In this document: positions 21,728 through 34,696 of the stretch, one piece after another | How the letters are laid out: the number at the start of each line of letters is the position of its first letter | Position numbering within the stretch: the first letter of the stretch is position 1 | Position numbers and translations under genes: made by a program | The notes under the pieces: generated by a model | The model's input: the letters and a program-made list of their open reading frames with translations, nothing else | What the model was told of the DNA's origin: nothing | The model's database searches: none | NCBI GenBank assembly: GCA_016647705.1 | Contig: CM028325.1 | Span: 28,748,474-28,812,473 of the forward strand | Length of the DNA: 64,000 nt | Source of the DNA: Eucommia ulmoides | Taxonomy: Eukaryota; Streptophyta; Magnoliopsida; Garryales; Eucommiaceae | Reading direction: 5' to 3'

Positions 21728-24453
21728 TGTTGGGTTTGGGTTTTCTCCTTGTGGAGATGACCCAATACATTTGGTTCGTGAGACCCATGAAAAAGACGAA
21801 GGGGCCAATTTTGTCTTTTACTTTGAGCCTATTTCAACCACATTAATTTTAATTTGAAATTTCTCAAATTTGTGTGGGAACAAGTGAAGAAAAACATAAG
21901 AAAGAGAAAGAGAGAGGACTAGTTCCTCATTCAAAATGCTAGTTGTCCATTTTTATTAAAAGCCAATTTGGAGGTCGATTTGAGGTCCGATTTGGCTGTA
22001 CTTTGGACATCAAGTTCGTGAATCATAATTCTACAATCTGAACGGTGGAGATGGAGCTTGGATCCCTGTACATATGGGTTTCATCGGGACTGATTTGGGA
22101 TTATTTGGAGCTTCTTTTTGGTGAGATCTCTTAATTTTTCTCTTGTATATTTTGTTCCATTGCCAAGATTGTTTTATCTTGAAGTATTTGTGATTGTATA
22201 CATAGTTAGAGAGGACTTGTATTCCTATTTTCTTGTGATCGTGGAGATTTTAGTTGGACTTCGGTCCCATAGTTTTTACTCCTCGCATTGGGGAGGTTTT
22301 CCACGTTAAAATTCTCTTGTCTTATTATGATTGTAATTGTGGTGTTTTGTTTGCTCTAAGTAGCACTCTATAATTTGATTCCTACTAGGTTCACATAAGA
22401 AAGGGGTAAAGTAGCTTTTCCATTGCACGTTCTTATTCGATAATGTAACAACCCAGTCTCCTAGAACTGCCACTCAGTTTCTCTCTTTATTACAGAGAAG
22501 TAAAGGTAAAATACTGATCAATCTAGCTCCACTTTATTACTGATCATTATTATTACAAAGGACACAATATTTAAAAATATTACAAAGTTAAAATACACAA
22601 ACCAATACGTGACACAATTCATACGTACAGTACTATTCACACGTACGATATGCGTTATAATTCACAATATACTATACAAATCCAATATAAATTTTAGCGC
22701 AGCTCTTTTTTCGTAATTCCTGTATTAAATACCGTGGAGGGGTGAGCCAACGCTCAGTAGAATTTTAATCCCTTCAATATAGGTATTCAACAAGTAGCAC
22801 ATAGACATATATCTCACATAATTATCATGTAATGCATATTCATAAATAATCCATGGAAATCAACATTTATAATTAACCAATAACTATAGCGTGAACCACA
22901 CATTAAATAGAGAGGTTAAATGCAAATATTAAAAGGATAAAAAAACCCCTATCTCAAATCAAAAATTACAATAGATAAGAGAAAATCATTTTTCTCCTAT
23001 GCCTCCTTATTCTCTCTTCTCTTCTCCTTTCTTCCTTCTGCTTCTGCCCTTTTTTTTTCTTCCCCTCTTAAACGATACATACACATACACATATAAAATA
23101 ATAATAATATAATATATATAATAATTCAAGGGACCCACTTCTTTAGGTATAATATTATATACATATATAATTCATGGGGTCCACTTTTCATATATAATTA
23201 TAATTATTATAATAATTATAATTATATATATACATACACACACATTATATGTTATTGCTAGACCATTTCCCACCAAAATCCCCAACTCACAAACAAACAC
23301 ATTTATACTTATATTAGTTAATGGAATTTTCTTCTCTATCTTTTTCTTTTACTTTTGTCTTTTCTCTTTATTTAAATCATAGTAGAAATCTCACTATCTA
23401 TCTATCTATATAAAACTAAATAGGATTATTATCTTCCACTAGCTTTCATATGCGCGATAGACTTGCCATTATTATTTTGCTATTTATTATTTTTATACCA
23501 ATTACACTAACACCCCATATATTTTATATAATATTATTACTAAACCCAATAATTACACTTATAATTCCAAGGTTATAAAATATCCATTTACATCTTAAAA
23601 TTTGATAATATTTTAAAATCAGCCCTAGTCCCAACAACCCATATCTCCCTCTCTCTATTTTCATACACACATGTATATAGATAGTGGATCATTTTAACAA
23701 TATTTTTTCCCCCTCTTTGAATCACTAACACCACAAAAACACATACTATATTGAATAGGACCATTTTTTATTTTTATTTTCCTATTTTACATTAGATTAG
23801 ATGTTGAGATATGTTTGCAACACTTATTTTTGTCTTCCCATAACAAAGAATAATGGATGATTACTTTTCATTATTTTTTCAAATTATACTAATATCCTTT
23901 ACATTATATAATATTATTTTTAAATATAAAATTGTACTTATAACCCCTAAAATTATCAAATATTCATTTATACTAATGACCCCAAAAAATATTTAACTTC
24001 TTTCTCTTCTCACACTTTCACATACTCAAATACGCATTTACACATCCAAAAAGATAAACCCAATTACATTTATTGCCCCCCATCCCACCATCATTTTATT
24101 ATCTTTTACCTTTTTCTTTTCACTATAAAACACACACCATCTTTTTACATCTCCAATACTAAATAAAATATAATTATACTTTTTACCCTATATATTATAT
24201 CATCCATTTTCAATCAATTTTCAATCCGCATAAGAATTTAATAATTACACATGTAACCCTTTGATTAATTAATTACACATGTTGGCCCTAATAAAATTAG
24301 ACTTATAGCCTAAATATTTATCCACCCCAGAATTTTCATAATATGTGAAAATATCATAAAGTATTTAACTTATATAAAAAATAATATTTTAAAAAATATA
24401 GATTTTAGGGGTATTACAGATGAGTCTTTCGAGTAAGTTGTTTTATCCCATTA
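21728..24453 (+). repeat. 5' LTR of the outer Copia element, split by a solo LTR
   Basis: Segments 21728-22443 and 24419-24453 together align with the 3' LTR at 45393-46131 from TGTTGGGTTTGGG to TTTTATCCCATTA. The TATA-like CCTATAAAAAGACC of the 3' LTR (about 45448) is altered here to CCATGAAAAAGAC. Confidence 0.85.
22444..24418. mobile_element. Solo LTR (1975 bp), probably Ty3/Gypsy, inserted in the 5' LTR
   Basis: The termini are TGTAACAACCCAG and GGGGTATTACA, inverted TGTAA/TTACA ends typical of chromovirus-like LTRs. The flanks GATAA (22439-22443) and GATGA (24419-24423) are a 5-bp duplication with one change; the uninterrupted site is GATAAGTC in the 3' LTR. There are no coding regions, PBS or second LTR copy inside, so it is most simply a solo LTR left by LTR-LTR recombination. 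Confidence 0.75.
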
Positions 24454-24455
24454 AA

Positions 24456-24467
24456 TTGGTATCAAGA
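24456..24467 (+). other. Primer-binding site of the outer Copia element
   Basis: TTGGTATCAAGAG follows the LTR end directly and matches the initiator-tRNA-Met complement TGGTATCAGAGC apart from one inserted base. Confidence 0.75.
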
Positions 24468-24526
24468 GTAAGGTTGATTTTTTGTTGAATTTCTTGTGTT
24501 GAACAATAGAATTTTTTTTGAGTATA

Positions 24527-25076
24527 ATGGTTACTTTCATTCGTTCTAATTATCACACTTTGATAGAAAAAATGGAAGATCTTCTTTATGTGAAACAATT
24601 TCATTTTCCAGTGTTTACCACGACAAATCCTGACAATAGGTTCGATGAAGAGTAGAATTTGCTACATTGGTAAGTATGTGGGTACATTACGAAATAGGTG
24701 GATGATAATGTTTTGACCACATTGATGGAGAGAAACATGCACATACACTTTGGACTAAATTTGAGGAGTTGTATGCCAAGAAGAAGGGAAACGATAAAAT
24801 GTATTTGATGCATAAATTGATGAGTTTGAGATACCAAAATATAACTACATTGATAGATCACTTGAACACATTCAAGAATTAATTAATCAGCAGGATAGAA
24901 TGGGCATCAAGTTCAATGATGAGATTTGTGGGTTATGGTTACTTGGTACTTTGCCGAGCTCTTGGGAAACGTTCAAAACATCGATATGTAATTCAGCTCT
25001 TGACGGTGTAATCAATATAAACATTGCCAAAAATAGTATTTTGAATGAAGATATAAGAAGAAAATCACATGGTTCC
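24527..25076 (+). pseudogene. Copia gag, N-terminal part, interrupted
   Basis: From ATG 24527 the frame reads a typical Tnt1-type gag start (KMEDLLYVKQFHFPVF), then EE followed by a TAG stop in place of the usual EEW tryptophan. In shifted frames it continues through MYLMHKLMSLRYQN, TLIDHLNTFKN and GIKFNDEICGLWLLGTLPSS (UBN2-type gag). It is cut at 25076 by element A, and the zinc-knuckle part resumes at 34692. It once encoded the capsid of the virus-like particle. Confidence 0.8.
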
Positions 25077-26514
25077 TGATAGGTATAATTTACCTATCTA
25101 TTTTAAAACCAAATTTATTAGTTTTCGAGTGTTATTATAATATTTTAATACATTTTAATATGTTTTTATTTTTTTTGTATTAAAACAGGTGTGTGGGGGT
25201 GAAAATGAATGAAAACGGATCAAGAACAGTGGAAAAATGATGGAAAAACAAGCATAAAGGCAATATTCTAAAATGCAGACCACTGCTGTGGCATCCAAAC
25301 CACTATTGCGGCGGTCAATATGCAAAGAGAGGCCTAAAACTACTGGAAGCCCACCGCCGAGGTGGTGAAACAACAGGATAGTTCCTGATTCCACCATCGA
25401 GGCCATTATCAAACCAACTTAATCATTCCACCATCGAGGCTGTGATCAAACCGACTTAATCACCATTGCGGCGGTGAAACCCACCGCCGCTGTGGTGAAA
25501 CCCACCGCCGCAGTGGTGACTCTACGTATACTCTAGATATTTATTTAGATATTTTGAGCCCTATATCTTCATCTTCTCCTCTATTTTGGCCATTAGAGAG
25601 CTCCTAGGGTTCGAATAGGGTTGAGAGATTTTTGGGGAATGCTCCACCAAATCCGAAGGAGAAGTTTACAAGGCGAAGAAGGAGAAGCGATCTCAAAATG
25701 GTTTTAGCATCGAATCTTTGGACTACGGCTAGTTTCTCGCGTTTCTTTCTTTATTTATTAACTTTGGATTATAGTTTGAGCATGTTTAGCTCGTTTATTA
25801 TTGTACATACGGTTATGGCCATTAGCTAAACGAATATTATCTAGCGAATACTATAATTTATGAATATGTGATCTTGAAATCGTTGTTTCGTTAATAGTTG
25901 TTCTTCATTATTTGATTGTGTTTGCTATGCCTGTATTTCTATTATATGTTTGTTTAGATATATTAAGAAATCGGGGTTTGACACTCAGGAGAAGTAACCC
26001 CGAATTTGGACTAGGGTTTAAATACAATGCGACGATCTAATAACCCGGTAGGGAGTTAGAGAGTGTACAATCGATGACATTGGGGCAAGACTCATGTGAC
26101 CTAGTGTCGTTAAGACGTTGAGGGAGACTTCTTTATTGACGCGAAGTGGCATATTCACTCGTCTTACACTCAGGAGAAGTGGCGAGTGAGTTTATGATAT
26201 AGAGATTGTCGAATAAATCGAACGCCGTTAATGTAAGTCAAACGAGATCAAACGCGTATTTGTAAATGAAGTTAATCCCTAGATAATCCATTCCCTTAAA
26301 TGTCTCAAAATAGTAATATAGTTTAATTAGATAAATTAGTATTAGTATATTATTAATTATAAACTTCATTTTCTATCGCCTAGATAAAATTAAGTTATGA
26401 TAATTATGGTACTCGACAATATTCTCAACCAATTCCTGTGGAAACGATAACCCTTACTCTTCCCACTCTATTAAAAATTGACCCGTACATTTGCGGTGAA
26501 AGTGGCGATGTAAT
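25077..26514 (+). repeat. 5' LTR of element A
   Basis: It starts TGATAGGTATAATTTACC, whose first ~21 bases form a small hairpin (GATAGGT/ACCTATC). It contains CACCGCCGC-rich words near 25320-25515 and the segment GACACTCAGGAGAAGTAACC shared with element B. It ends, truncated, near 26514. Confidence 0.8.
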
Positions 26515-26848
26515 ATGAGATTGTGTTTTAGATTGTTGTTGATATTGTAAGCAAATAACTTGATTTTAATTTAGGCATATATATTGTTTATAATTTTTCT
26601 TTTTAGTTTTGTCTTGTTTTACGAGGTGCTTGAAGATGGATCATTGACAAGTCCTCATTTGTTTCTTTCAACAAGATTCCGAGCCATTTTATTGTGATTG
26701 GGATCATTACAATGAGATGCTATTCTGGTTTTTGAACCATGGTTTTCTGAGGGAATGTCAACTCTTGAATTTTCTCAACGGGTTATTAGCCGCAACTAGA
26801 ATATAGGAAGGAGGAGGAATTACTAGCACCTCGTTCTACCATCAAACC

Positions 26849-27570
26849 GTGGACAAAGACCTTTGGTCATTGGAGGAAATGACAGCCCTTGATAATGAGA
26901 GTTGGAATTATTCACCAAGTCACCAAAGTTTGGGGGATTGTTCCAACACAACAGTGCCATGGATTGACGCTCCGATTCAAGATGTGAAGTCTTCCCCTGC
27001 CTTGGAGGAAATGCTCGCTACAATTATGGGGGAGACTCAAACATTTTTTAGGAAAATGAATGATCGACTCAATGAGCACGAGGATCGTCTTGACAATATC
27101 GAGGCGGTCTATGCAAATGAAATCGATGAAATCGTAACGTCTTTGCAGATGCAAACGATCATCTTCTATGCTACATTGAGTCCGAGTCCGAAGCGGTGGC
27201 ACTGAGAGGCGAACAAATCACATTCGAATGTGAAAACCACCATGAGGAATCGAATGCAAACGAAAGGCATTTGGGTGAAATCGACGACGATCAAGCTGAG
27301 AAAACCTAAGTGTGGAATGGCGATGGAAATTCACAAATTGATCATTGTGAGTTTTTACCATTTGAATTCCAATTAGTGATGCCTTACTCGATCCAAGACG
27401 ATCACATCTACAAGGATCCGATATGGTTCACCTACCTTATCTCATTTCCAGCTCAGTACATTCATGCCAACCAAATGAATAAATTGGAGCTGAGTCATGT
27501 TGAAAGATTGAGCCAAACAATACCAAATCTCGCCAGTCTTGAGGGTGTATTAACCAAGACCCATACGTAG
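26849..27570 (+). pseudogene. Gag-like remnant of element A
   Basis: Two open stretches (26849-27205 and 27310-27570) are separated by stops. The first has a heptad-like acidic stretch (MNDRLNEHEDRLDNIE), as in the variable part of Athila-type gag proteins. The second ends in VERLSQTIPNLASLEGVL and is shared in shorter form with element B at 31262-31330. No zinc knuckle, protease or RT motif is present. A little downstream, GGGAGGCAACCCAAG (27660-27674) resembles the sequence after pol in autonomous relatives, so a large deletion probably joined gag to the region after pol. Confidence 0.45.
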
Positions 27571-29206
27571 TGTTGTATGACACTTACTATGGGTGGAAGC
27601 CACTATTTGACGAGTCGTTCTCTATGTCAAGCCGAGGACAATAAACTACACGCTTCTTGGGAGGCAACCCAAGTTCAAAAATAAATTAAATCCATCTTAG
27701 CCGGCTTGATTCGGAGGCGAGATTCTCTCGCCTCCCAGATACGTGTTCTAAATCCCCGTCTTCATTATAATGCGTTATGCTGTTATTGGGATCATTAATG
27801 GGTTGTTGAGGACACTGTTCGTTTTAAGTTTGGTGGTAATGTATGGTATATAGTATGTTAGTTATGTTTTATGGTTTTACCGTATTGCATGTTGGTTTAG
27901 TGTCAAATGTTTTTGTATTGTTGTTGTTGCATGCTGAATTTTGCGTTCATCTGGGCTGTTACCCGATGATGATATTACCCCCTAGTTGTTTTTCGAGGTC
28001 AAGGATAATACCCATGCATGTGTGTTCTATGTGCTTGACAATGCGTTTTGGTGAAAGTTATTGTGGATCCTAATTTGCACGAGCACATAGACTTAATGTA
28101 TTTCTATTCAATTGATTTGAGGTCGATTATCGATTAGCCAAACTCATAACAATTTAAGGATTCTAAAACCTGATTGAGGGGAAGCTTGAAGTAAAATCCT
28201 AGGCGAGGTAGTTCAGAAGATATGATTTAGGCATTCATTTTGTTTCTTGAGCCTTTTAAGCTTACCATATTATATGTTTATCCATCGTTACCCTGTCAAA
28301 GCCTAAATGTCGTTTCAATTCTGAACACATAACAAATACCCTGGTAAACCGAATTCTTTCCAAACCTATATCGCTAAACCAAAGGCATAAATTGAGTGAA
28401 TCAAGTTAGTATTCGTGTATGCTGCTTGATGTGAGCGGTTGAGTTTAGGACGAACTTTGGATTGGTTCGGTATTCGAGTACTCACTTGTTGCTTTTCTTT
28501 CGTTTTAACCACACTCGTAAAATTGTAATAATCGAATAAGTTTGGGGATGTGGTTTGTTGAAAAAAAAAACATATGTAAATATCGTTAAATTTTGTTTCT
28601 TTTGACAAGTGAGTATGTCAATTTTAAAAAATAATTGTTCAGGTTTGTATTCAATTTATATATGGAGGTTTGAGAGTGAGTGTGCCAAGCGTTGAGCCTT
28701 AAGTAACGTTAAGTTAACAACGTTAGCTCGTTTTCTATTCCGAAATACCCTTAGCCAAATGTTCCAAAACCAAACCAAGACCTATTGATCATTTTGAAAT
28801 TCCAAACCTACATTAGTGGAGAGTGGACCCTAATCAGGCATATGGATATCCTAGTTCTTTACGGTCTAAGTCGTGAGTTTCGTTGGTGGATAATCCAATT
28901 CGACCTTGGATAGCTATATTATTGAGTCTCGCACAAACACATTGATAGGATCTAGAACGACGCTTACCACTATTGAATGTCAAAATTATAGAACACCACA
29001 TGGTGCGTTTTACCACCTGAACTCGATATGATTGGGGGTTGTTGAGGAGAAAATGACTAGGTCGATAGAAGAATTCAAAACTTGCATATCATTATGTTTA
29101 TATTGTTTGTGTTTAGGTTGTTCATGTTATTTAATTTAGTTGTGTTTTTCATTTTAGTGTGAGTGTTTTGCTCGAGGACTAGAAAAATTTCAAGTTTGGG
29201 GGTATT

Positions 29207-29545
29207 TGATAGGTATAATTTACCTATCTATTTTCGAATCGAACTTATTAGTTTTTGAGTGTTATTATATTGTTTTAATATGTTTTTATTGTTTTTGTAT
29301 TAAAACAGGTGTGTGGGGGGTGAAAATGAATGAAAACAGATAAAGAACGGTGGAAGAACGATGAAAAAACAAGCATAAATGCAATATTCTGAAATGCAGC
29401 CCACCGCTGCGGCGTCCAGACCATCGTCGCGGCGGTCAATATGCAGAGATGGGCATAAAACTACTGGAAGCTCACCGCCGAGGGGGTGAAACAACAGGAT
29501 GGTTTCTGATTCCACCGCTGAGTTATTAGATTGTCGCTAGGTCAT
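29207..29545 (+). repeat. Partial 3' LTR of element A and inversion junction
   Basis: The forward LTR runs from TGATAGG (29207) to about 29522, then switches to inverted LTR sequence (TTATTAGATTGTCG...). That inverted sequence is interrupted by element B at 29546 and continues at 34297. Confidence 0.75.
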
Positions 29546-30962
29546 TGATAGGTGTAAATTATCTATCTATTTTCAAATTGAATATTGTTAGTTTTCGAGT
29601 ACGTTTACTACGTTTTTAATACATTTTAATATGTTTTTATCTTTTTGTAGTAAAATAGATGTGTGGGGTAAAAAGATAGAAAACTAGAGTTAAAACGATG
29701 AGATCAAACCAAAAGTAATCGAAGAACGGTGCAAAAACAAGCTCGAAGGCAAAACTGTGAAACAAGCCCATTGTCGTGGCATCCAGACTACTGTCGCGGC
29801 GATGAAGATGCTGAGAAATACTAAAGGCTACTGACGGACCACCGCCTAAGCGGTAAACCAGCAGAAAGTTTTTCCAAAGCCACCACTTTCTTCATTGCCA
29901 CAGCGATCACCAACCGACCTATCCCACCACCGCGGCGGTTAGCTCTGCACCAGAATATATATTTTTTTAGGATATGTTGCTTATTTATATCCCTCTCTTC
30001 TTCTTGCTCCCAGCCATAGGAGACCTCTTAGGGTTCCTATGATTTTGAGAGTATTTCCGGGTGTTCTCAACCGATTCCAAAGGAGAAGAACGTGTTGCAA
30101 TAAAGCAGAAGCGATCGTTGGACGGTTTTAGCGTCGAATATTTGGACTACGACTAAGTTCTTTCGTTTCTCTCTTTATTTTCTTAACTTTGGTAGGATGT
30201 TAAGCATGTTTAGCTCGTTTTTAATGTATAACCGGTTATGATCATGAGTTAAACATGGATTATAATAGGGATTAACGTATTATTTATGAAAATGTAGTTT
30301 TAGTTGAATTTGTGTTTCGTTTGTGGTTATTCCCTATAATTTCAATTGTGTTGCTGTGTTTCTATAATTATATGCTAGTTTAGGTATATTGAGAATATGG
30401 GGTTTGACACTCAGGAAAGGTAACCCCGGATTCGGATTAGGGTAAACATAACGCGACGTTCTAACGACCCGGGAGGGCGTTATAACATGTGCAATCGATG
30501 ACGTTGGGGAAAGACTCACGCGACCTTGGATCGTTAAGATGCTGAGAGGGACTTTTTCATTGACACGAAGTCGCGTATTCCCCCGTCTTACACTCGGGAG
30601 AGGTAGCGGAGGAGTTTACAAACCGAGATTGTCGGATACGTCGAATGCCGTTAACATTAACTAAAACGTTACCAAATGCATTTAAGTAAATAAAGTTAAT
30701 CCTTAGGCAATCTACTCTCCTAAACAATTTCAATATAATATTTATATTATAGTTAATTAAATTAGTAATTTAGTTTAATATTAGTAATTAATTAAATTCA
30801 ATTTATAGTCACCTAGATAAAATTAGGTTATGACAAACACGGTATTCAATAGTAATCTCAATCAATCCTTGTGGATACGATACCCGACTGAAAGGTCCAC
30901 TATATTAAAATTTGATCCGTACGCTTGCAGTGAAAGTGACAGTGCTTAATTAGCGGCCACCA
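29546..30962 (+). repeat. 5' LTR of element B
   Basis: 1417 bp, TGATAGG...CACCA, very similar along its whole length to 32880-34296. It contains a TATA-like GAATATATATTTTTTTAGG near 29953. Confidence 0.9.
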
Positions 30963-30968
30963 AGTTTT

Positions 30969-31047
30969 TGGCACCATTGCTAGGGATAAGTTTGTCGAAT
31001 ACAGCTTTCGGCGATCACGACCAAGTTTTTGGTAACGATTTCCGGGA
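30969..31047 (+). other. Primer-binding site of element B, present twice
   Basis: TGGCACCATTGCTAGGGA at 30969-30986 is a decayed form of the Athila-type PBS TGGCGCCGTTGCCGGGGA. A second version, TGGTAACGATTTCCGGGA, lies at 31030-31047, and both are preceded by ACCAAGTTTT. Confidence 0.7.
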
Positions 31048-32865
31048 TTGTGTTTTAGATTATTGTTGATATCGTGAGTAAATAACTTGATTTTAATTTA
31101 GCCATTTTTTAGTGTATATAATTTTTCTTTGTAGTTTTGTTTTTGTATTTCTTATGTAGGGTACTTGGCGATGCTAGATCGACAGGTATTGATGCATATC
31201 TTTCAACGGGATTCCGAACCGTTTATAGTGCATGGTCATGCAAATAAGCCGATGAGGCGTGTCATTGAAAGATTGAGCCAAACAAAGCAATATCCCACCA
31301 AGCTTGAGGGCGTTCTGAATGTGTCAGGCTGACGACCATAAACCAAGAGCTTTTTGAGAGGCAACCCAAATTCCAAAATAAATTAAATCCATCTCCGTTA
31401 ACTTGAAATGGAGGCGAGAGGGGTAAATGTTCTAAACCCTAGTTTTCATTATAATGCTTTATCATGTCATTGGGATCGCTGATTAGGTTGTTTTAGGCAT
31501 TTCCTGTTTGAGTTGGGTGTGATGTGTAGTATGTTTATTTATGTTTTAGTTAGTATGTTTTATTGTTTCTACGTGTGCATGTCTGTTTAGGATAGTTTTT
31601 GTGTTATGTGCTGAGTTTTGACGTCATCTGGGCCATTATCCGATGATGAGTCTATCCTCTGGTTGTTTATTGAGGTTGTGCGTAAAACTCATGCATGTAT
31701 GTTCTGTGTGCTCAACGTTACGTTTTAGCAAAAGTTATTATAGATCCGACTTGCACGAGCATGTTAACTCAATATAAAACTGTCTAATTGATTTGAAAAC
31801 GATTATTTGTCACCTAAATTCATGACATTAGGGTTTCTAAAACTTGATTCGGGGGAAATTCGAGGTGAAATCCTAGGCGAGGTAGTTCGGAAGACATGAT
31901 TTAGGCATTCATTTTCTTGCTTGAGCCTTTTTAAGCTTATCTTGTTAAATTATTATCCCTCGTTACCCTGTCGAAGCCTAAATGCCGTTTCAATTATAAA
32001 CACTTAACCAATACCATGGCCAGTTGAATTCCTTCTAGTCCTTTATCGCTAAACCAAAGGCACAATTTGAGCGAAAAGTTAGCATTTAATATGCTACTTG
32101 AAGTGAGCGGTTGAGATTAGGGCGAACTTCTAATTGGTTCGGTATTCGAGTACTCACTTGTCGTTTTTTGTTCATATATCACACACCCCTTAAATTGTAC
32201 AAATCCAATGAGTTTGGGGGTGTTGTTTGGAAAAAAAAAATGGACCTTTGTAATTATAATTTTATTTCCATTTCTTTTTTACAAGTGAGTACGTTGTTCT
32301 TAATATATGTTCAGGGTTGTTTCAAATATATCTATGGGGTTTCGAGTGTGAAAGTGTCAAGCAATGTGCCTTGGGTAATGTCAAGTTAATGATGTTAACT
32401 TGTTTTTCTCTTTCAAATTTACCCTTGGCCATTTTTCATAAACCAAATCAAGACCTATTGATCTTTTTGAACTTCCGAGCCTACAATAGTGGAGAATAGA
32501 TCCCGGGTCAAGCCTATGGATTCCCTATACCTTCGGGGTTTTTTTGTCATGCGCTTATATGGTGGATAATCCAATTCGATTAACAGACAGTTATATATTT
32601 GAGTTTTAATCATACACACTTTATTAGGATCTATAATGACACTTACTATTATAAATGTTGAAATTCTAGAACACTACATGGTGTGTTTTTATACCTGAAC
32701 TCGATAGGATTGGGGGCCGATAAGGGATATTTCGTTTGGCCGGTAGATGATACTCAAAACTTGCACATATGTGTTTTTCGTATTTTTTATTTTTATTTTT
32801 AGTACTTAGTTTTTATATTTTCTTTTATTGTTTGGGTGTTTTGCTTCAGTTCTAGCAAAATTCTG

Positions 32866-32879
32866 AGTTTGGGGGCATT
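32866..32879 (+). other. Polypurine tract of element B
   Basis: GAGTTTGGGGGCATT lies directly before the 3' LTR start; element A has GTTTGGGGGTATT in the same place (29192-29206). Confidence 0.7.
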
Positions 32880-34296
32880 TGATAGGTGTAAATTACCTAT
32901 CTATTTCCAAATAAAATATTGTTAGTTTTCGAGTACGTTTATTACGTTTTAATATGTTTTTATCTTTTTGTATTAAAATAGGTGTGTGGGGCAAAAAGAT
33001 AGGAAACTGGAGCTAAAACGATAAGATCAAACCAAAAACGGTTGAAGAACGGTGGAAAAACAAGCTCGGAGGCAAAACTATGAAACAAGCCCACCGCCGC
33101 GGCGTCCAGACCACCCCTGCGGTGGTGAAGATGCTGAGAAAGACCAAAGGCTACTGACGGACCACCGCCTAGGTGGTAAACCAGCAGAAAGTTTTTCCAA
33201 AGCTACCACTTTCTTCATCGCCGCAGCGATCACCAACCGACCTATCCCACCGCCGTGGTAGTCAACTCTGCACCAGAATATATATTTTTTTAGGATATTT
33301 TTCTTATTTATATCCCTCTTTTTTCCTCTCCTCTTCCTGCTCCCAGCCATAGGAGACCCCTTAGGGTTCCTATGATTTTGAGAGTATTTTAGGGTCTTCT
33401 CAACCGATTCCTAAGGAGAAGAACGCGTTGTAATAAAGGAGAAGTGATCATTGGATAGTTTTAGCGTCGAATCTTTGGACTACGACTAAGTTCTTCCGTT
33501 TCTCTCTTTATTTTCTTAACTTTGGTAGGATGTTGAGCATGTTTAGCTTGATTTTTAATGTATAACCAGTTATGACCATGAGTTAAACATGGATTGTAAT
33601 AGGGATTAACGTATTATTTATGAAAATGTAGTTTTAGTTGATTTTGTGTTTCGTTTGTGGTTATTCCTTATAATTTTGATTGTGTTGCATTGTTTCTATG
33701 ATTATATGCTAGTTTATGTATATTGAGAATACGGGGTTTGACACTCGGGAGAGGTAACCCCGGATTCGGATTAAGGTAAACACAACACGACGTTCTAACG
33801 ACCCGAGAGGGCATTAGAATGTGTGCAATCGATGACGTTGGGGTAAGACTCACGCGACCTTGGGTCATTAAGATGTTGATGGGGACTTTTTTGTTGACAC
33901 GAAGTCACGTATTCCCCCGTCTTACAATCGAGAGAGGTGGCAAAGGAGTTTACGAACTGAGATTGTTGGATACGCCGAACGCCATTAATGTTAATTAAAA
34001 CGAAACCAAATACATTTAAGTAAATAAAGTTAATCCTTAGGCAATCTACTCTCCTAAACAATCTCAATATACTATTTATAGTATAGTTAATTAAATTAGC
34101 AATTTAGTTTAGTATTAGTAATTAATTAAATTCAATTTATAGTCACCTAGATAAAATTGGGTTATGACAAACACGGTATTCAATAGTAATCTCAATCAAT
34201 CCCTGTGAATACGATACCCGACCGAAAGATCCACTATACTAAAACTTGATCCATACGTTTGCAGTGAAAGTGGCAGTGCTTAATTAGCGTTCACCA
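32880..34296 (+). repeat. 3' LTR of element B
   Basis: 1417 bp, equal in length to the 5' LTR, ending TTCACCA before the GTCGT duplication. Confidence 0.9.
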
Positions 34297-34691
34297 GTCG
34301 TATGAGTCTTACCCCAACGTCATCGATTGCACACTCTCTAACTCTCTCCCAAGTTTTTAGATAGTCGCGTTGTGTTTAAACCATAGTCTGAATCTGGGGT
34401 TATTAGATCGTCCTGTTGTTTCACCACCTCGGTGGTGGGCTTCTAGCAATTTTAGGCCCCTCTCTGCATATTGACCGCCGCAGAGGTGGGCTGTCTTTCA
34501 GAACATTGCCTTTATGTGTGTTTTTCCACCGTTCTTCCATCGTTCTTGATCCGTTTTCATCTCTTTTCACCTCACACACCTGTTTTAAGACAAAAAGATT
34601 AAAAATATATTAAAATGTATTAAAATATTATAATAACACTTGAAAACTAGCAAGTTCAATTTGGAAATAGATAGGTAAATTATACCTATCA
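34297..34691 (-). repeat. Inverted, internally deleted LTR at the right end of element A
   Basis: Read on the minus strand from 34691 it is the LTR start of element A (TGATAGGTATAATTTACC) through ACAACAGG. It then jumps about 0.65 kb to AACCCCAGATTCAG and continues to GACTCATACGAC. The motif TTATTAGATYGTC sits at this deletion joint (about 34401-34413) and again at the forward/inverted joint at 29523-29535. Confidence 0.75.
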
Positions 34692-34696
34692 GTTCC

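Larger units (their letters stand above)
29546..34296 (+). mobile_element. Element B: 4.75-kb non-autonomous Athila-like retrotransposon
   Basis: Both LTRs are 1417 bp (29546-30962 and 32880-34296), starting TGATAGGTGTAAATT and ending CACCA. The flanks GTCAT (29541-29545) and GTCGT (34297-34301) are a 5-bp duplication with one transition. The 1.9-kb interior has a PBS, a deleted gag-like remnant, GAGAGGCAACCCAAATT and a PPT, but no pol. It shares its internal layout with element A and must have been mobilised by proteins from an autonomous relative. Confidence 0.88.
25077..34691 (+). mobile_element. Element A: Athila-like non-autonomous retrotransposon with an inverted LTR end
   Basis: The insertion is flanked on both sides by GTTCC (25072-25076 and 34692-34696). 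The left end is a forward LTR starting TGATAGGTATAATTTACC. The right end is the same LTR start in reverse (ends AATTATACCTATCA). The internal region runs 26515-29206, with a PPT-like GTTTGGGGGTATT before a forward but partial 3' LTR (29207-29522). Element B is inserted in that LTR. The PBS and LTR U5 end have been lost through a ~100-bp deletion at about 26514, judged by comparison with B. There is no pol; only gag-like remnants occur. The PBS of B places the family near the Athila/Tat clade of Ty3/Gypsy. Confidence 0.8.
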
